64,000 nucleotides of DNA from Trametopsis cervina (GCA_022385755.1 MU278353.1:705000-768999), one strand, 5' to 3'; shown: positions 23,535-35,142, counted from the first letter of the stretch. Made by a program: numbers and translations. The notes: generated from the letters alone by a model not told the origin.

Positions 23535-24137
23535 TGGTACCATTGCTGGTGAGCTTTTGCTCTACTCGAATTTGTTGCAACATTGTATATTCTTTTGCCC
23601 TCCGAATGAACCCTGATGTCATAGGCCGTGCCTGCCGTCCTTGTTTTGGTTTCATGACACATTGTGAATCGCTCAAAATGTCCAGGAATTGTGGGATGTT
23701 CTAGATCAAGTCAGGCGGCTTAACCGACTGCTCGTCATTTCTAACGGCTTCCCAGCAGTATTTACCTACTGACCGATTATACTGCGATTCGGGGGAAGAA
23801 TCAGACGAAACTTCTCGAACATCCCCACAACCCCTCCGATGAATCACAGCTCTGCCAAGCTAGCTCTGAAAGCATCGCGCTCAGTGTCTAGTCCCGATCT
23901 GAAAGGAGTACTAACAGACCCCCATACATGCTCCCGGGCAGTGTCCGTTCTGCAGGACCAAATCAAGCTGCGGTAGTATGTCCTGGTGCGAAGATGGGCT
24001 CATCTTGAGTCAGCACAGCTTGCGAATAAAGCGCTTCTTGATGAGGCAAGTTATGCAATTCTCGCACATATATATGGCCAGCCTCATAGCGATTGGACTT
24101 AATACTGCACTCACACAGGTTCTATAGAGCGGCAGTA
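23535..24137. other. Spacer between SDR copies
   Basis: 600 bp with no coding signal that I can support. It ends with a TATA-like CACATATATATGG near 24065-24077, about 65 bp upstream of the ATG of the third SDR copy, so the promoter of that copy may survive even though the reading frame is damaged. Confidence 0.45.
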
Positions 24138-25432
24138 ATGGTCAAGATTACAGACCCAGAACTCCTCGCCCATGCGTATACAAGGAAAGGTTCTTGTTAT
24201 AACTGGTGCGTATCGTTTGCATACTCTCTCTGACTATCCCCTCCAATGAACCGAGTTTAGGTGGTGCTAGCGGAATCGGAAGACAAATAGCGCTTCTGTA
24301 TGGACATTACAAGTATAATCCGGAATCTTTACCCATGTCTCAATCTGCGTACTCATCTACTATCACTACAGAGCGAGGGTAGTGATAGGCGATATAAATA
24401 AGGACGCTGCAGAAGGGGTGGCGAACGAAATCATCGCTTGTGGCGGGTGAGCATATCCTGTACAGCCAGCCAGGTTTACCATCTCTCACGCATCTCTATA
24501 GAGCCGCAGTCACCTAGCAATGTGATGTAACGGTCTGGGGGGACCAAGTAGCACTATTCGATCTCGCAATGGACTCCTTTGGCTCTGTCGATGTAGTTGT
24601 ACGTTGTGCCATTTCAGTATCTCTTCAAACATTAAGGACTTCATATTCAAGATCCCGAACGCCGGTGTTTCTGGCGACCACTGGGCCCCTTTGCAACAAG
24701 TGGATGGCACGTTGGCTCCGCCCGACGTGAAGACACTGGAAATTGACCTGATAGGCGTGTTCTACAGTAAGTCTGACGCCCTTATGGAGTTTCTCATCCT
24801 ACAATACGTGGAATCAGCATGCCAACTTGCACTACACTACCTCGTGCCCGAGAGGGAGACTATAACTCCGGATAGTATTAAAGCGCTGATTCTCATAGGC
24901 TCGCTAAGTACATTTCTGACTTCTGCATCTTGGGGAAGCACGTCTAACACACCGCGTTACATCAATGTAGTTGTCGTTTACCCAAGGCCCGGCTTTTTGC
25001 AATACACGACAGCAAAGCACGGAGTGCTCGGCTTGCAGCGTTCTTTATCCCCCTTATGCACAGCCAAAGGCATCCGATCAGGTTCGGTACATCCGGGATA
25101 CGTGGGTGCGTACTCTTCATCTGTACTGCAAGCCATGCGATGTTGTCGTGTCTCTTTGCTGAATGCTGTGACTAGAAACACCCATGACTGCTGACTTCAT
25201 AAAGTCGGGAGCCACTGAAGGTTGGCCCATGGTCCCGATTGAGCGGGTCGCGGCAACTTGCCTAGCTGTCGCCACGGACCCTGAACCTAGCTCATCCGAG
25301 AAACCGTGGATCTTGGGCGGCGGCGTCGATGTAGAACGGTTGGATAACTTCGGTGTTAATGACGATTTCTATCGGGAATTGGGCATCGTGATACGAGAGA
25401 ATCTCAATGTCGCTGAAGTCACAAATGCGTAG
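24138..25432 (+). pseudogene. Decayed third SDR copy
   Basis: Clear paralogue of the two modules just upstream: MVKITDPELLAHA, IQGKVLVITG, GGASGIGRQIALLYG, VVIGDINKDAA, CDVTVWGDQVALF, IPNAGVSGDHW, YTTAKHGVLGLQ (YxxxK), RVAATCLAVATDPEP, ending NVAEVTNA. Two lesions are visible. Near 24170 the start MVKITDPELLAHA is out of frame with IQGKVLVITG; comparison with module 1 suggests about five bases were lost. At about 24515 a TAG stands in frame just before CDVTVW, where module 1 has Arg-Ser and module 2 has Gln-Lys, and no alternative acceptor removes it in phase. An internal ATG at 24172 could rescue the first lesion but not the second. The remaining exons and introns still splice well, so decay looks recent. 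Confidence 0.75.
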
Positions 25433-25555
25433 TTGGGGGTGAGTGGGTCAGCCACTGCATTCGGGAACGTTGACAGGAATATTGAAGATACATAGGTAGT
25501 AAGCAACTGCATATTATGGCTGATATTACACGGTTAAAGAATTTATATACGGTCA

Positions 25556-27993
25556 TCACTGAGCACCTCGGTTTCGGGGGCTCGGGTCTGCCAGGGTATC
25601 ATCGATAGTAAATGCTAAGTTTTCATCGTGAAGTTCAGTATCGGCTGTAGCCTCTGCATGTGCGACAAAGTCCTGCCCATCATGAATAGTGGGGGCCTGT
25701 GGGATTCCCGGTGCTGGAACTTCAGGAGGATGGTCATTTCGGTACTGCTCTGCTTCCACAATGCGAGCAAGAACGTCTTGGATCTTGGGGCGCTCGTCCG
25801 GTGTCTTCTTCCAACAATCGTTCATCAGCCCCCACACAGCATCCGTCACCCAGTCCGACTCCGGCCTCTCGGGAAGTCGATTATGGATACTCGTTGCTTT
25901 CAACACCCCACTCGCAACGACCATACTGGGGAACGGCACCTGGAGGGTAAACGTTTCCAGCATCACCATTCCAAAGGACCATATGTCGGCGGGAGGAGCG
26001 GGGGTTTCCGACATTATAGTTTCGGGTGCTGCCCATCGAGGAGGCGGGGCTCTAGTGAACGTGTCGGCGGCGTTGCTCCCTATTGTGGTCTTGATGTTGT
26101 GGACGACTTTGGCCATCTGAAAATCCATCAAGACCGCTTCGAGCTGGAGCTTCTGGTTTAGTGCTGAGGTAGGCATCATATACAAGATGGTTTACCTGAT
26201 CATTGACCATGATGTTGGCCTAAATGTGTTCTCGTCAGTTTACCATACATGACCATGTGTTTCCGCCGAAGCACTCACGCCTTTCACTGTAGTGTATGGG
26301 TTAGACCCTCAAAACAACCACAGGGCGTCCAAGCAATGTACTCACAATCTCCATGTGTACACCACCCGCCAGGCAGCATTTCGTTGTGCAAGTAATTCAA
26401 CCCCTCGGCTGCTCCTTTGAGCTGCTTGTGATTCAATGTTGTATCCAAGGACTGACAACGTCCTCACTCACCAAATGCAGTCGGTCAGCGCCTGGATCAC
26501 GTTGGCAATATCTTCAAGACATTAGTTCACCGCGCAAAGTTTCATCTGGAATATGTGAACAAACTGGATAATTGATCCATTCTCCATCCACAAGGATACC
26601 TGCACAATGAATCGCATTCAGACTGTCGATGAGCGTACAAATAACGAAGTGTCGCACCATCCCGATGCTGTCCGCGATTGAAGTGTAGCCGATACAAGGT
26701 AATATATGAGGGTGGTCCACGTGTGCGAAAACCTTCAATTCGTTCAGGAACATCTGTAAAACACTACGTGAGGACTTCGATATCCGCATCACAAGATATT
26801 AACGAACCAACAAATGCTTTTCTTTGGGAACCCTGATATTGCGAAGACACTTAACAGCCACCTGAAAGAGTATGAGCACTTTAACTCGTGGGTTCCCTCC
26901 GAGTAGAATGCTTAGTACTCACCGGAGTATTTGAAAGGTACATATACTTATGCACGTCACAATGCATCCCGTTTACGGTTACCTTAGTGCTTGAGGTTGA
27001 TAACTGATGGGCAGGGATCTCGGGTCGTTTTCTTCGTTTTACCTTGTATATTCGATCAAGTGCAGTTTGTAGCCGCTTGAACTGCATCTCGAACGCGATC
27101 CTGCTGACGGGCCGACCGTCGGTTCCGACTATCTCATCCCTAAAGGACTCGAGTTGCATTCGTGTAATGCCCTACCAGAACGTCAGTCTAAACGATTATA
27201 TGGGATAGTGCATCAATGAAGAACCTCTTCCATGTTCGCTATGAGTTCGTCAGGAACTTGATTGGCTGACAGCTCTCCCACTAGGAGCTTCTCCAGCATA
27301 TCGTTCTGTTCTTGTGTCACGCCAATGTTATATATGGTGGCACTGACCTGGAGCTTAGTCAGTAACGTGTGCGTGTCAGCAACATCGATACGTACGCTGA
27401 AAGCGATGATTTGATCTTCCACAGCTTTCGCGTAGGCGTCGAGGCGGTCATCTATCTCCTTCTGGTATACTTTATACTAGTTTCTCAGTGCGGTATTGCA
27501 AAGACAGGTAGATTATATACCCACAGACCGCAGAAATGTAAGAATACTGAGACCATTCAAACAATTGGTGATAGATACGTTCGAACAGTCTGAGCGATGT
27601 CAGGGGGGTGACAACAAGCTGAACGTTATTGCAACATACCGCAGTGTTTGCTCTACTGAACGATTGAGAGACGTATCCTTCAATGCTTCCTGGTGGGCCT
27701 CGAACAGGTCGCGGAAGGATGCAATCTTGTTCCCAATTACAACCATCTTCTACAGATAGACATTAGAGAATATCTTTCTGAGATAATCAGAAGCGGCTTC
27801 TTACTTCGTTTGCATTGGCACCTTGACATAGTGACAAGATCGATCCTATTATGTTCAGGACATCTTGTGCGACTGGTATAGGCACCACTTGTGCGGCGAG
27901 CTCTGCTGCGTTTCTCGTGATTCGGACCAAGCCACCTAAAGAGCGCATGATGGAAGAAGGGTGAGATGGAGTGTACTGGTCATGGACGTTCAT
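25556..27993 (-). CDS. TKL-like protein kinase with helical N-terminal domain
   Basis: Many short exons. The N-terminus has LAAQVVPIPVAQDVLNIIGS, GNKIASFRDLFEAHQEAL, DTHTLLTKLQVSATI and DGRPVSRIAFEMQFKRLQ, an all-helical region of about 250 residues that resembles the four-helix N-terminal domain (MLKL_NTD-like) of many mushroom kinases. The kinase domain follows: PVAVKCLRNI (ATP Lys), LNELKVFAHVDHPHILPCIG (alpha-C Glu), LWMENGSIIQ, ADRLHLQLKGAAEGLNYLH, HGDLKGANIMV (catalytic Asp; HGD for HRD), VLMDFQMAK (DFQ in place of DFG), RWAAPETI, DIWSFGMV and DERPKIQDVL. The frame is intact only with three non-obvious introns (near 26603-26664, 26489-26560 and 26430-26470). Substrate unknown; a role in signalling or cell death is inference. 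Confidence 0.75.
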
Positions 27994-29100
27994 GTTATAT
28001 AGTCAGTTGATAGAATCCTCACAGCCTTCCGAGTGCACAGCTCGCAGGAAGGGCCAGACGCGTGGGTAATCGCTAGATCAGCAACAGGTACGCGAGAACA
28101 CACCTGTCAGTAACACCAGAGCTCTGCCGTGTAATGAACAGCTGGAACAATAGGCTCCGAGAGTAGTACAAAGCAAGGTGGGCGCTTCGTCAAGGCGTTT
28201 GATGTGGCGTCGATAAGTTTGAAGTATAAAGACATGACAGGCTCACGGAGCAGAGTTCACATTGTCTCAATCGCGGTCAATACATCTCATCGAACCGAAC
28301 ACAAGTCAAACAGACTCAACTGCTTTCCGGGTAACGATGGAGGTCGACCATCCGTGTCGTACCCCGACGGGACTTTGACCACTCCTTTGTCTGTGCTTGA
28401 CTACCCGCGCAACAGCTTGTGGCCGGTGCCCGTACGACCGTCATTACGAGGGTTACGTCGGGCAAGCGCATTGTATACCTTTGCTGCTTCTGGTCAGGTG
28501 CTTTGTGACCACTGCTACAGCGTTATATCAGGTTTCTAAATCAGTCGTCCGCAGGGCAAGTGCATAGTCGACATGTCGTACCTAGCGATGTGTGTCTTTG
28601 CTAGTACACTTTCGTTATCTAATTCAGAGATAGAAAATGCTCACCTTATTGATAGAAACTGTGAGCATGTCTTGATAAAGACACTCCTGGCGGTGTCGCA
28701 GTTACTCTGTGGAAACGAAGGGTAGATACGTTACTTCAACATGCCTCGCCACAGTGAACATACACGGTCGCAGTGCCGACATCGCATACCGCCTCGCATG
28801 CGACTCACCAAATGCCTATGAACGACAGCTACGCTTCTTCAGCCATGAAGACCTCGCAGAACCGAATCGCACTTACTCCTCAGTCTACAGCTACTGCAAC
28901 GTTGACGAGGGGCGTGGGCAAACCGGAACCGTGACCTCACTCCTACCCCATACGAGGTTCGAAGGGCCTGATCGAGCTGGCGCAGCAATGTGCTTTTGAT
29001 TTTGTGTACAGAAGCCAACATAAGCGCAAAAAATAACAATGCAGTGAGAAGACTCCGACGGCAAATATGGCTACAACTCGACACCCCGCTACTCCTGTGC
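27994..29100. other. Intergenic region of 1.1 kb
   Basis: Upstream of the kinase gene and downstream of RACK1. Plus-strand frames at 28204-28539 and 28709-28999 show no recognisable domain; the second overlaps the 3' part of the RACK1 locus. I see no RNA gene or repeat. Confidence 0.45.
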
Positions 29101-30381
29101 TCATGTTGTAACGGTCCATACACGAACGAGGTCGTCGGTGAAGCCTCCGAAGAGGGTCTGACCGTCAGAGGACCACGCGAGGGAAACACACTCGGGCTCC
29201 CGGGCGCCGGCGCTCTGGGCAAAGTCAGGCTTAAGCTCATCGACGATCGACCTGAAACCATATCAGTAAGGTATCTTGGGGAGATAGTTGAATGGTACAC
29301 ACTTGCTCTCCAAGTCGAAGATTTTGATGCAGGTAGCAGTGGCCGCGCAGAGCCAGTACCTGTTCGGCGAGAAGACGAGAGCATTGACGACATCTCCTGC
29401 CTCAAGGGAGTAGAGGTGCTTGCCCTCGTTGAGATCCCAGAGCATGGTGATACCGTCCTTGCCACCTGAGGCAGCAAGCGAGCCATCAGGCGAGACGGAG
29501 ATGGTGTTGACATAGCCAGTGTGTCCGTAATGGTTGGTCTTCAGCTTGAACTTCTGGAGTTCCCAGACCTGATTTCAAGTGTGAGCTCATGATACGAAGG
29601 ATAGAAAGAAAGAGCATGTGGAATCGGTCAGAGATCTTGGTGATTTAAAATGGTCTCATAGGGGGTAACCCTCTGAAGTAGCAAATATTATAGTGTAACA
29701 TCACTCCGGAGAGAGATTTCGTGAGATGGTAGAAGGCGCTTACCTTCACAACCTTATCCCAACCGCAGGAAACGATTACGGGGTTCAGGACGTTGGGACT
29801 GAAGCGGACGCACGATACCCTGCAACAAAAGAGGATTGGTATACTGCGTTTTGGACAGGCAAGGGAAACGACTCACCACTCGGTGTGGCCATCCTCCTTA
29901 ATGTCATATTTGCACTCTCCGAGGGTATTCCACAGCTTGATCGTCCTGTCACGCGAACCAGAGACAATTTGCCTGTTGTCAGCACTGAAGCTCACGGAGA
30001 GGACGTCGGAGGTGTGGCCGACAAAACGGCGGGTGGTGAGGCCAGTGTTCAGGTCCCAGAGACGAAGAGTGTGGTCCCAGGACGAGGAGAGGGCGAACTG
30101 GCCGTCGGAAGAGATCACGACGTCGGAGACGAAGTGGTTGTGTCCGTGGAGGATGCGCTTGGGGTAGCCCTGCTGGTCCTCCTCACGTGTCAATTGCCAG
30201 ACGATGATGGTCTTGTCTACGACATGTAAGTTCAGGCCAAATACATCAGGGTAGACAATTGCAGAGCTCAAGTACCTCGCGAAGCGGTCAAGATCATGTC
30301 CGGGTTTTCGGACGAGGTGGCAATGGCGGTAACCCATCCTTTGTGTCCAGCGAGGGAGCCGAGGAAACGCAGCTCGGACAT
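29101..30381 (-). CDS. cpc2: RACK1/Cpc2/Asc1 WD40 protein of the small ribosomal subunit
   Basis: Seven-bladed WD40 scaffold on the 40S head that links translation to signalling. The start at 30381 reads [20 protein letters not shown]. Blades follow in order: [34 protein letters not shown] with [32 protein letters not shown] with [35 protein letters not shown] with [29 protein letters not shown] with [19 protein letters not shown]-like text (here [20 protein letters not shown]) with IKIFDLESK, and [20 protein letters not shown] ending RVWTVTT. At least six exons. The intron 29743-29569 is unusually long for this window and contains a snoRNA (separate entry). Very highly conserved family, so the assignment is secure. 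Confidence 0.97.
29623..29709 (-). ncRNA. snR24: Box C/D snoRNA of the U24/snR24 type, inside a RACK1 intron
   Basis: On the coding strand of the host intron, box C GTGATGT (29704-29698) and box D CTGA (29631-29628) bracket about 75 nt. Between them stand AATATTTGCTA (29689-29679) followed by a D'-like TTCAGA, a C'-like CTATGAGA, and then the stretch 29655-29634 that includes CATTTTAAAT and CACCAAGATC. These two blocks match, from memory, the two guide regions of vertebrate U24 and yeast snR24, which direct 2'-O-methylation of three neighbouring sites in large-subunit rRNA. Yeast snR24 is also hosted in the intron of ASC1, the RACK1 gene. Short flanking CGG/CCG pairing could form the terminal stem. 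Not folded or searched. Confidence 0.88.
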
Positions 30382-31277
30382 AGTTAGTGCGTCGGGAGGA
30401 GTGGCGGCGACGTTGAGAATTACAGCTAGTTGCTCGACGGCGCAGACAGTCTATCGCTCAGGCGCCGTCGCGGGGCGTGACAGCCACTGTGACGTGACGT
30501 GACGATGAACTATATAGTTTTCTTGTTGGCGTCTGCTTGACGCGCCTGTTGAGTACGGTACCGTGCTGGCTCTGCGCATGCGTGCTAGCACTACAGTACG
30601 CTGTCTCCCGTCTCTCTCCATGCACGACGCGTTATCTGCCTATCTTTATCTCTGATGTGACTTGAATTATAGTAAAACGCGGCTTGACGCGTTCCAAAGA
30701 GGCGAGATGAGCGTGTCACCGGCGACGTTCGCACTTTCACGGTGAGCGGAATGTTGGCAGGGATGACTGTGATAATGGATCGAGTGGGTGCACGAAATGC
30801 AGCTGTCGGTCCAGTACCTTACAGTGAGTTTGACACTACAATTTTGGCGCCATAACTGTTTCTTTCCATGACATGATGCATCATCCGTTATATTTGCTAC
30901 TTCAGAGGGTACGCCCTATGAGATTACATTTTCCACCAAGATCTCTGATTATTCCATCTGCCTCGCTACTCTCGAATCTGAATACCTCGCTGACTGTTGT
31001 TCCCAGTACCAATACTGAATAGCAAGTCATACACTCCGGCCTTACGTCGACATGCCTATGCCTAACTCTATAGAAGAGATGAGACTTCGTTTGAATTTAC
31101 CTGTACCCCAATGCGTGGGTTTAAGTCGACACCTGTGCTAGTGGTCATCCCATCTGGCCTGACGAGGACCAAATCATGCATCCATACGTTCAGCGCCTAT
31201 TGCGAGATATGGACTCTGGCTATCTGTGTTGCACTATATCTTTGCTCACATAGCCACTCGTTGAGTTAAATCTAGCG
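30382..31277. other. Intergenic region, divergent promoters
   Basis: About 900 bp between RACK1 and the nucleoside hydrolase. A direct CGTGACGTGACG motif sits near 30491-30503, about 110 bp upstream of the RACK1 start, and a CTATATAGTTT follows. No coding frame with a recognisable domain. Confidence 0.45.
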
Positions 31278-32967
31278 ATGTCGCCTCAAACATCGCAGCG
31301 CAGGATACCAGTCATCAGTGAGACACTTGTGTCTGTATACTGACTCTTTCGTTAACCTATCTGTTCTTAGTTGATACTGATCCTGGCGTGGACGACATCC
31401 TGGCGATGTACGCGCTGCCTGCCTTCAACGATCGTTGAGTGCTGCTCACAACCTACAGATTACTCGCTCTAGCGTCCCCCGAAATAGATATAAAAGCGAT
31501 CATTGTCACATTTGGTGCAGTTTGATTGTCCACAACATAATTGTTGACCAACTCATGTCCCTCGTCGTTCAGGAAACACTGACGTGGATGCTGCATAGTT
31601 AGTTCGTCACCTTGTTTACGGCATCTTACGGACTGACGATTTGAAGCCTGAATATCTTGCGATTATACAACGTTCTCTTGCGCCAGTCACAATCAGCGCA
31701 AGGAGCTGGCAAGCGGTTCCCGAGTTTCTCCCAGAGAACACCAATCATTCTTGCCAAAGGGGCCGATCAGCCACTCAAAGGCGACCAACACAGCGCGCAG
31801 TATTTTCATGGACGGTCCGTGCTCTTCCCAGCATCCTAGCAGTTGAGCTTCATCCAGCTAATTTTCAGAGACGGCTTGGGCAATATTTCCAAGCGGCACC
31901 CTGACTTCGCAGTTGAATCTAACATCGACCCAGCTGCGTATCCAGACCTCGCCTTCTCTAGTAAGACCGGTATTGAGGTCGCACTCGATGTTATTAACTC
32001 GGAGCCTGAGCGAACCATCACGTATATTGCATTGGGCCCCCTCACTACGCTTGCTCAGTTGTCTCACCAATATGAAGAGGTTCTGAGAAACAGATTAGGC
32101 CAGGTAGCGTGTATGGGCGGAGCGCTCGATGTACCTGGTAACACGTCGCCTGTCGCAGAATGTGAGTCAGCTCTCTCTTCCTCTGGTATACCTAATCCGT
32201 GCAAGTCTCTGATATGCTCCTTAGTCAATTTCTTCGCTGATCCATACGCGGTTCGGGCGCTTCTGAATCCGGAAGACCCGAACAAAGGAATACCGCTCGA
32301 TAGGTTCATACTCCTCCCGCTCGATATCACCACCCCGCACGAGCTCCCGTTCCCGTTCTACGTCGAGCATGTGGACAAGGATTTCACGGATACCAAAAAC
32401 CCGTCACTTCCGACGTTGAAATCGCCATTGGTGCATTTCACTAGTTCGTTCTTAGAAAGGACAAGAGAGGTCATGCTGTCGTTTGGGAAAGACGCTATGG
32501 AGTTACACGATATCGTTGCTGTATGGTACGCGCTGGAAAATCCGCCCTCGCCGACCTCGTCCGGGATCAACTCCCTTACAGATGGATGGAAAGCTGTGAT
32601 GCGGCACTTCCAAGTCGAACGGTGCGAATATACACGCATTTCTTCTAACAATCTGCTAAACTTCGTGAACAGCGTCGGAGAGATCACTCGGGGCATGCTC
32701 GTGGTAGATCGCAGAGACGATGAAGGAGCATATGATCCGGGGGCTAACCGCGCAGCTGTGCAGGCTGTACTGGAAAAGAACACCTTTCACTCGGCCGGTA
32801 TTCTGGAGTCTACCGCTGTGCCAGCTCAGGTAGAAGTGGAGACGGCGCCATCAGTATCATCGGAAGCGGATCGCCATGGACTAGGAGTTCCTGTGGTTGT
32901 GAAGACACCCGGGCCGGCTGCGCTGCTCAAAATACTGTCTGAGAGGGTATGGGGAGTCAGCTTTTGA
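31278..32967 (+). CDS. Inosine-uridine-preferring nucleoside hydrolase
   Basis: Hydrolyses nucleosides to base plus ribose; the fungal URH1/IUNH family. Eight exons (31278-31317, 31371-31407, 31459-31514, 31573-31597, 31647-31814, 31869-32161, 32225-32621, 32673-32967) splice in phase to about 436 residues. The calcium-binding signature IDTDPGVDDILAILLALASP is assembled across the second intron, and TFGNTDVDAAYLNILRL across the next two. Then HGRDGLGNIS, YIALGPLTTLAQ, CMGGALDVPGN (here MGGALDVPGNTSP), NFFADPYAV, and the C-terminal MELHDIVAVWYALE with the catalytic-region His. An apparent TAG at 31596-31598 is removed by an intron with GTTAGT donor and TTTGAAG acceptor, so the gene looks intact. 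It converges on a sugar transporter 98 bp downstream. Confidence 0.9.
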
Positions 32968-33064
32968 TAACAGCGGTGACGAGGATGACCAAATGCATTA
33001 CTATGTTCTACGAGTCACAATACAATACAACGACTATTCAAGCCGTGGGTCATGAGGTGGTATA

Positions 33065-35142
33065 TCATACACGGGCCGTAGAATCGCGAATGTGGAGACC
33101 CTGCAAACCGTCCGGGTGTGCCTCTGTATGCACGGTTTCAACGAACTCCTGCGAAGAAGTCTTCTTCTCGTAGAACTCTGAGACCGGAGATTGGGCATGG
33201 TCCTCGATCTCCTTGCGGCGCTCGCCAATCTCATTCATCGTCCGCCACCGGAACCCGCCCTTGACGGCTTGGTCAACGACGATCCCGCTGAAAACAAATG
33301 CCACCTGTTCAGATGCGGTTCGCTCTCAGAGACGGTGTTCCACTTACACTGCGTATATCGTCATTGCCACGTATCCTGAGAAGGGTACGAGATAGGAACG
33401 TCTGGTGTTGTGGTCCGCAATAGATGCTTGGGCAGGCGGGTACCATGCTCCCCCTCCGACGCCCATGACTATCAGGCCGGAGCCTCGCTTCGTGTGTCTG
33501 CCCAGGTTCTTCGTGCCGAGCGTGAAGACGACGGGGTAACAGATCGACTCGAAGAAGAAGAGAGCGAACATGCAGCCGATCCCTGCTTTTCCCGGTGCAA
33601 GCGCTGTTGCCATGGAGAAGGCGGAGCAGGCGAATCCGTAGATAGACAAGAGGAGGGCAGGATCGATCCAGTTCAGAAGGACGACCCCGACGAACCTACC
33701 GGCAAATTGGATTGGTACTGGAATGGTTGCACATAGAGAGGGAGGGACTCACCGCCCGACAGTGAACGTGATCTGACAATAAGAGAATAGCTGACTGGCT
33801 TCGGGCTTTTGGATACCGACATTCTGGTCAACGATGTAGTTGACCGCCAGTGCGGCCACGCCGACTTGAGCACCGCTATATGTACAGAGCAATTAGCTTT
33901 GGCGATCGACCAGAGGATGCAGATACTTTGTACGTACGTATATGCTGTTTGCGCTACCCTATCGTGGTACGCGTGCGATCAACGATCAGTAATCTTATCG
34001 AAATGCGAGGAACACTGACCAGCCAAAGATGCATCGATACTGCTTCCAAAAGGGCTCATCATCGTTCCGAATACCGGCCGCGTGCATCTCCTCGGAGAGA
34101 GCATCCTGAGTAATCTCAGGCAAGTCGCAGAAGCTACATAGAGAGTGTGAGTCCGAGGTCCAGAGAGCTCAATGGAGACGTACAAGAACAGAATGTTGAG
34201 GACCACGCCCAGGCCAGCGACGGCAAGGTAGACCCTTTGTAATTTTGATGAGCAATTTACTAGCATGTTTCACCGCTAGGACAACTTACCATTGGACAGT
34301 GTCAAGCGTATCTGCGTTCTTGCCACGGAAGAACCACCTCGATGCAATCATCGGCCCAGCAAAGGAGGCCACGCCCTGGAAGCCTTGGCTGAAATTCAGC
34401 CGAGCGGCAGCATACTTCGGCGAGCCGAGTACGGCGATGTACGAGTTCGCTGCCACCTCAAGCGTCGAAAGTCCGCAGCCAATGACGAAGGTGCATCCGA
34501 CAAACCCGCCGTATTTCTCGAAGACGGCCGATGGCCAGAAGAATATAGCCCCTGAACTGAACTGTCAGCTATTCAGAGACCACGAAGTGGCATCGATTGA
34601 ACGTCATACCCAGTGAATATAGCGAAAGTCCCATGTGTATCCCCTTCTTATAACCATATCTATCCATCTAGGAGCGGCGAGTGGGCAAGGTTTGATGCTC
34701 GTGACGCGAAGAGACTCACAAACATGCTGGCAAACGGTGCAAAGACGAAGTATGCTCCCTAAAACAGAAAATGGGGCCCTAAGAATACGGGGTACCGTGT
34801 CGGGGGAATCACGTACGAAGTAGGCCAGCTGTAGCAGTGTACTCTGCAGTTTACTAATTCCGAACACTTGTTGAAAGTGTGAATTGAGGACATCAAGAAG
34901 CTGGGTACAGAGCAGGGTGAGTGGTCAGTGAATACGAGTGGAGAGCGCGTGGGACGGCAAACTCACACCGTACGCAAAGCCCCATGTGAAGAACAGGGAG
35001 GTCACCAGGGCGAACGCATACACCCAACGCGCTCTTGAGAGCTCAACACCTGCAGGGGGGTGCATCCAGTATGAGGCCACAGGAACGAACGAAAGACATA
35101 AAAAAGGAGCGATGCTTCACCTGTGGTCCCTACGACAGCCAT
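33065..35142 (-). CDS. MFS transporter of the FHS / L-fucose-permease-like group
   Basis: Twelve-helix sugar/H+ symporter family, multi-exon. Begins MAVVGTTG, then VYAFALVTSLFFTWGFAYGL, VFGISKLQSTLLQLAYFGAY, YKKGIHMGLSLYSLGAIFFW, GGFVGCTFVIGCGLSTLEVA with NSYIAVLGSPKYAAARLNFS and QGFQGVASFAGPMIASRWFF. The second half has VYLAVAGLGVVLNILFLYVP, SYCQITFTVGRFVGVVLLNW, FFFESICYPVVFTLGTKNLG, and SGLIVMGVGGGAWYPPAQAS. The NFxQGxQG-type loop and the GxNLGRHTKRGSG-like loop are characteristic of fungal fucose-permease homologues. The C-terminus is a charged cytosolic tail. Real substrate unknown; ribose or another sugar would fit the neighbouring nucleoside hydrolase, but that is inference. Confidence 0.88.

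Noticed and set aside
26420..26792. Kinase as a pseudogene because of frame breaks
   Set aside because: Consensus introns restore a continuous kinase core with all expected subdomains.
31573..31600. Nucleoside hydrolase as a pseudogene because of TAG
   Set aside because: An in-phase intron removes the stop and restores the expected family sequence.
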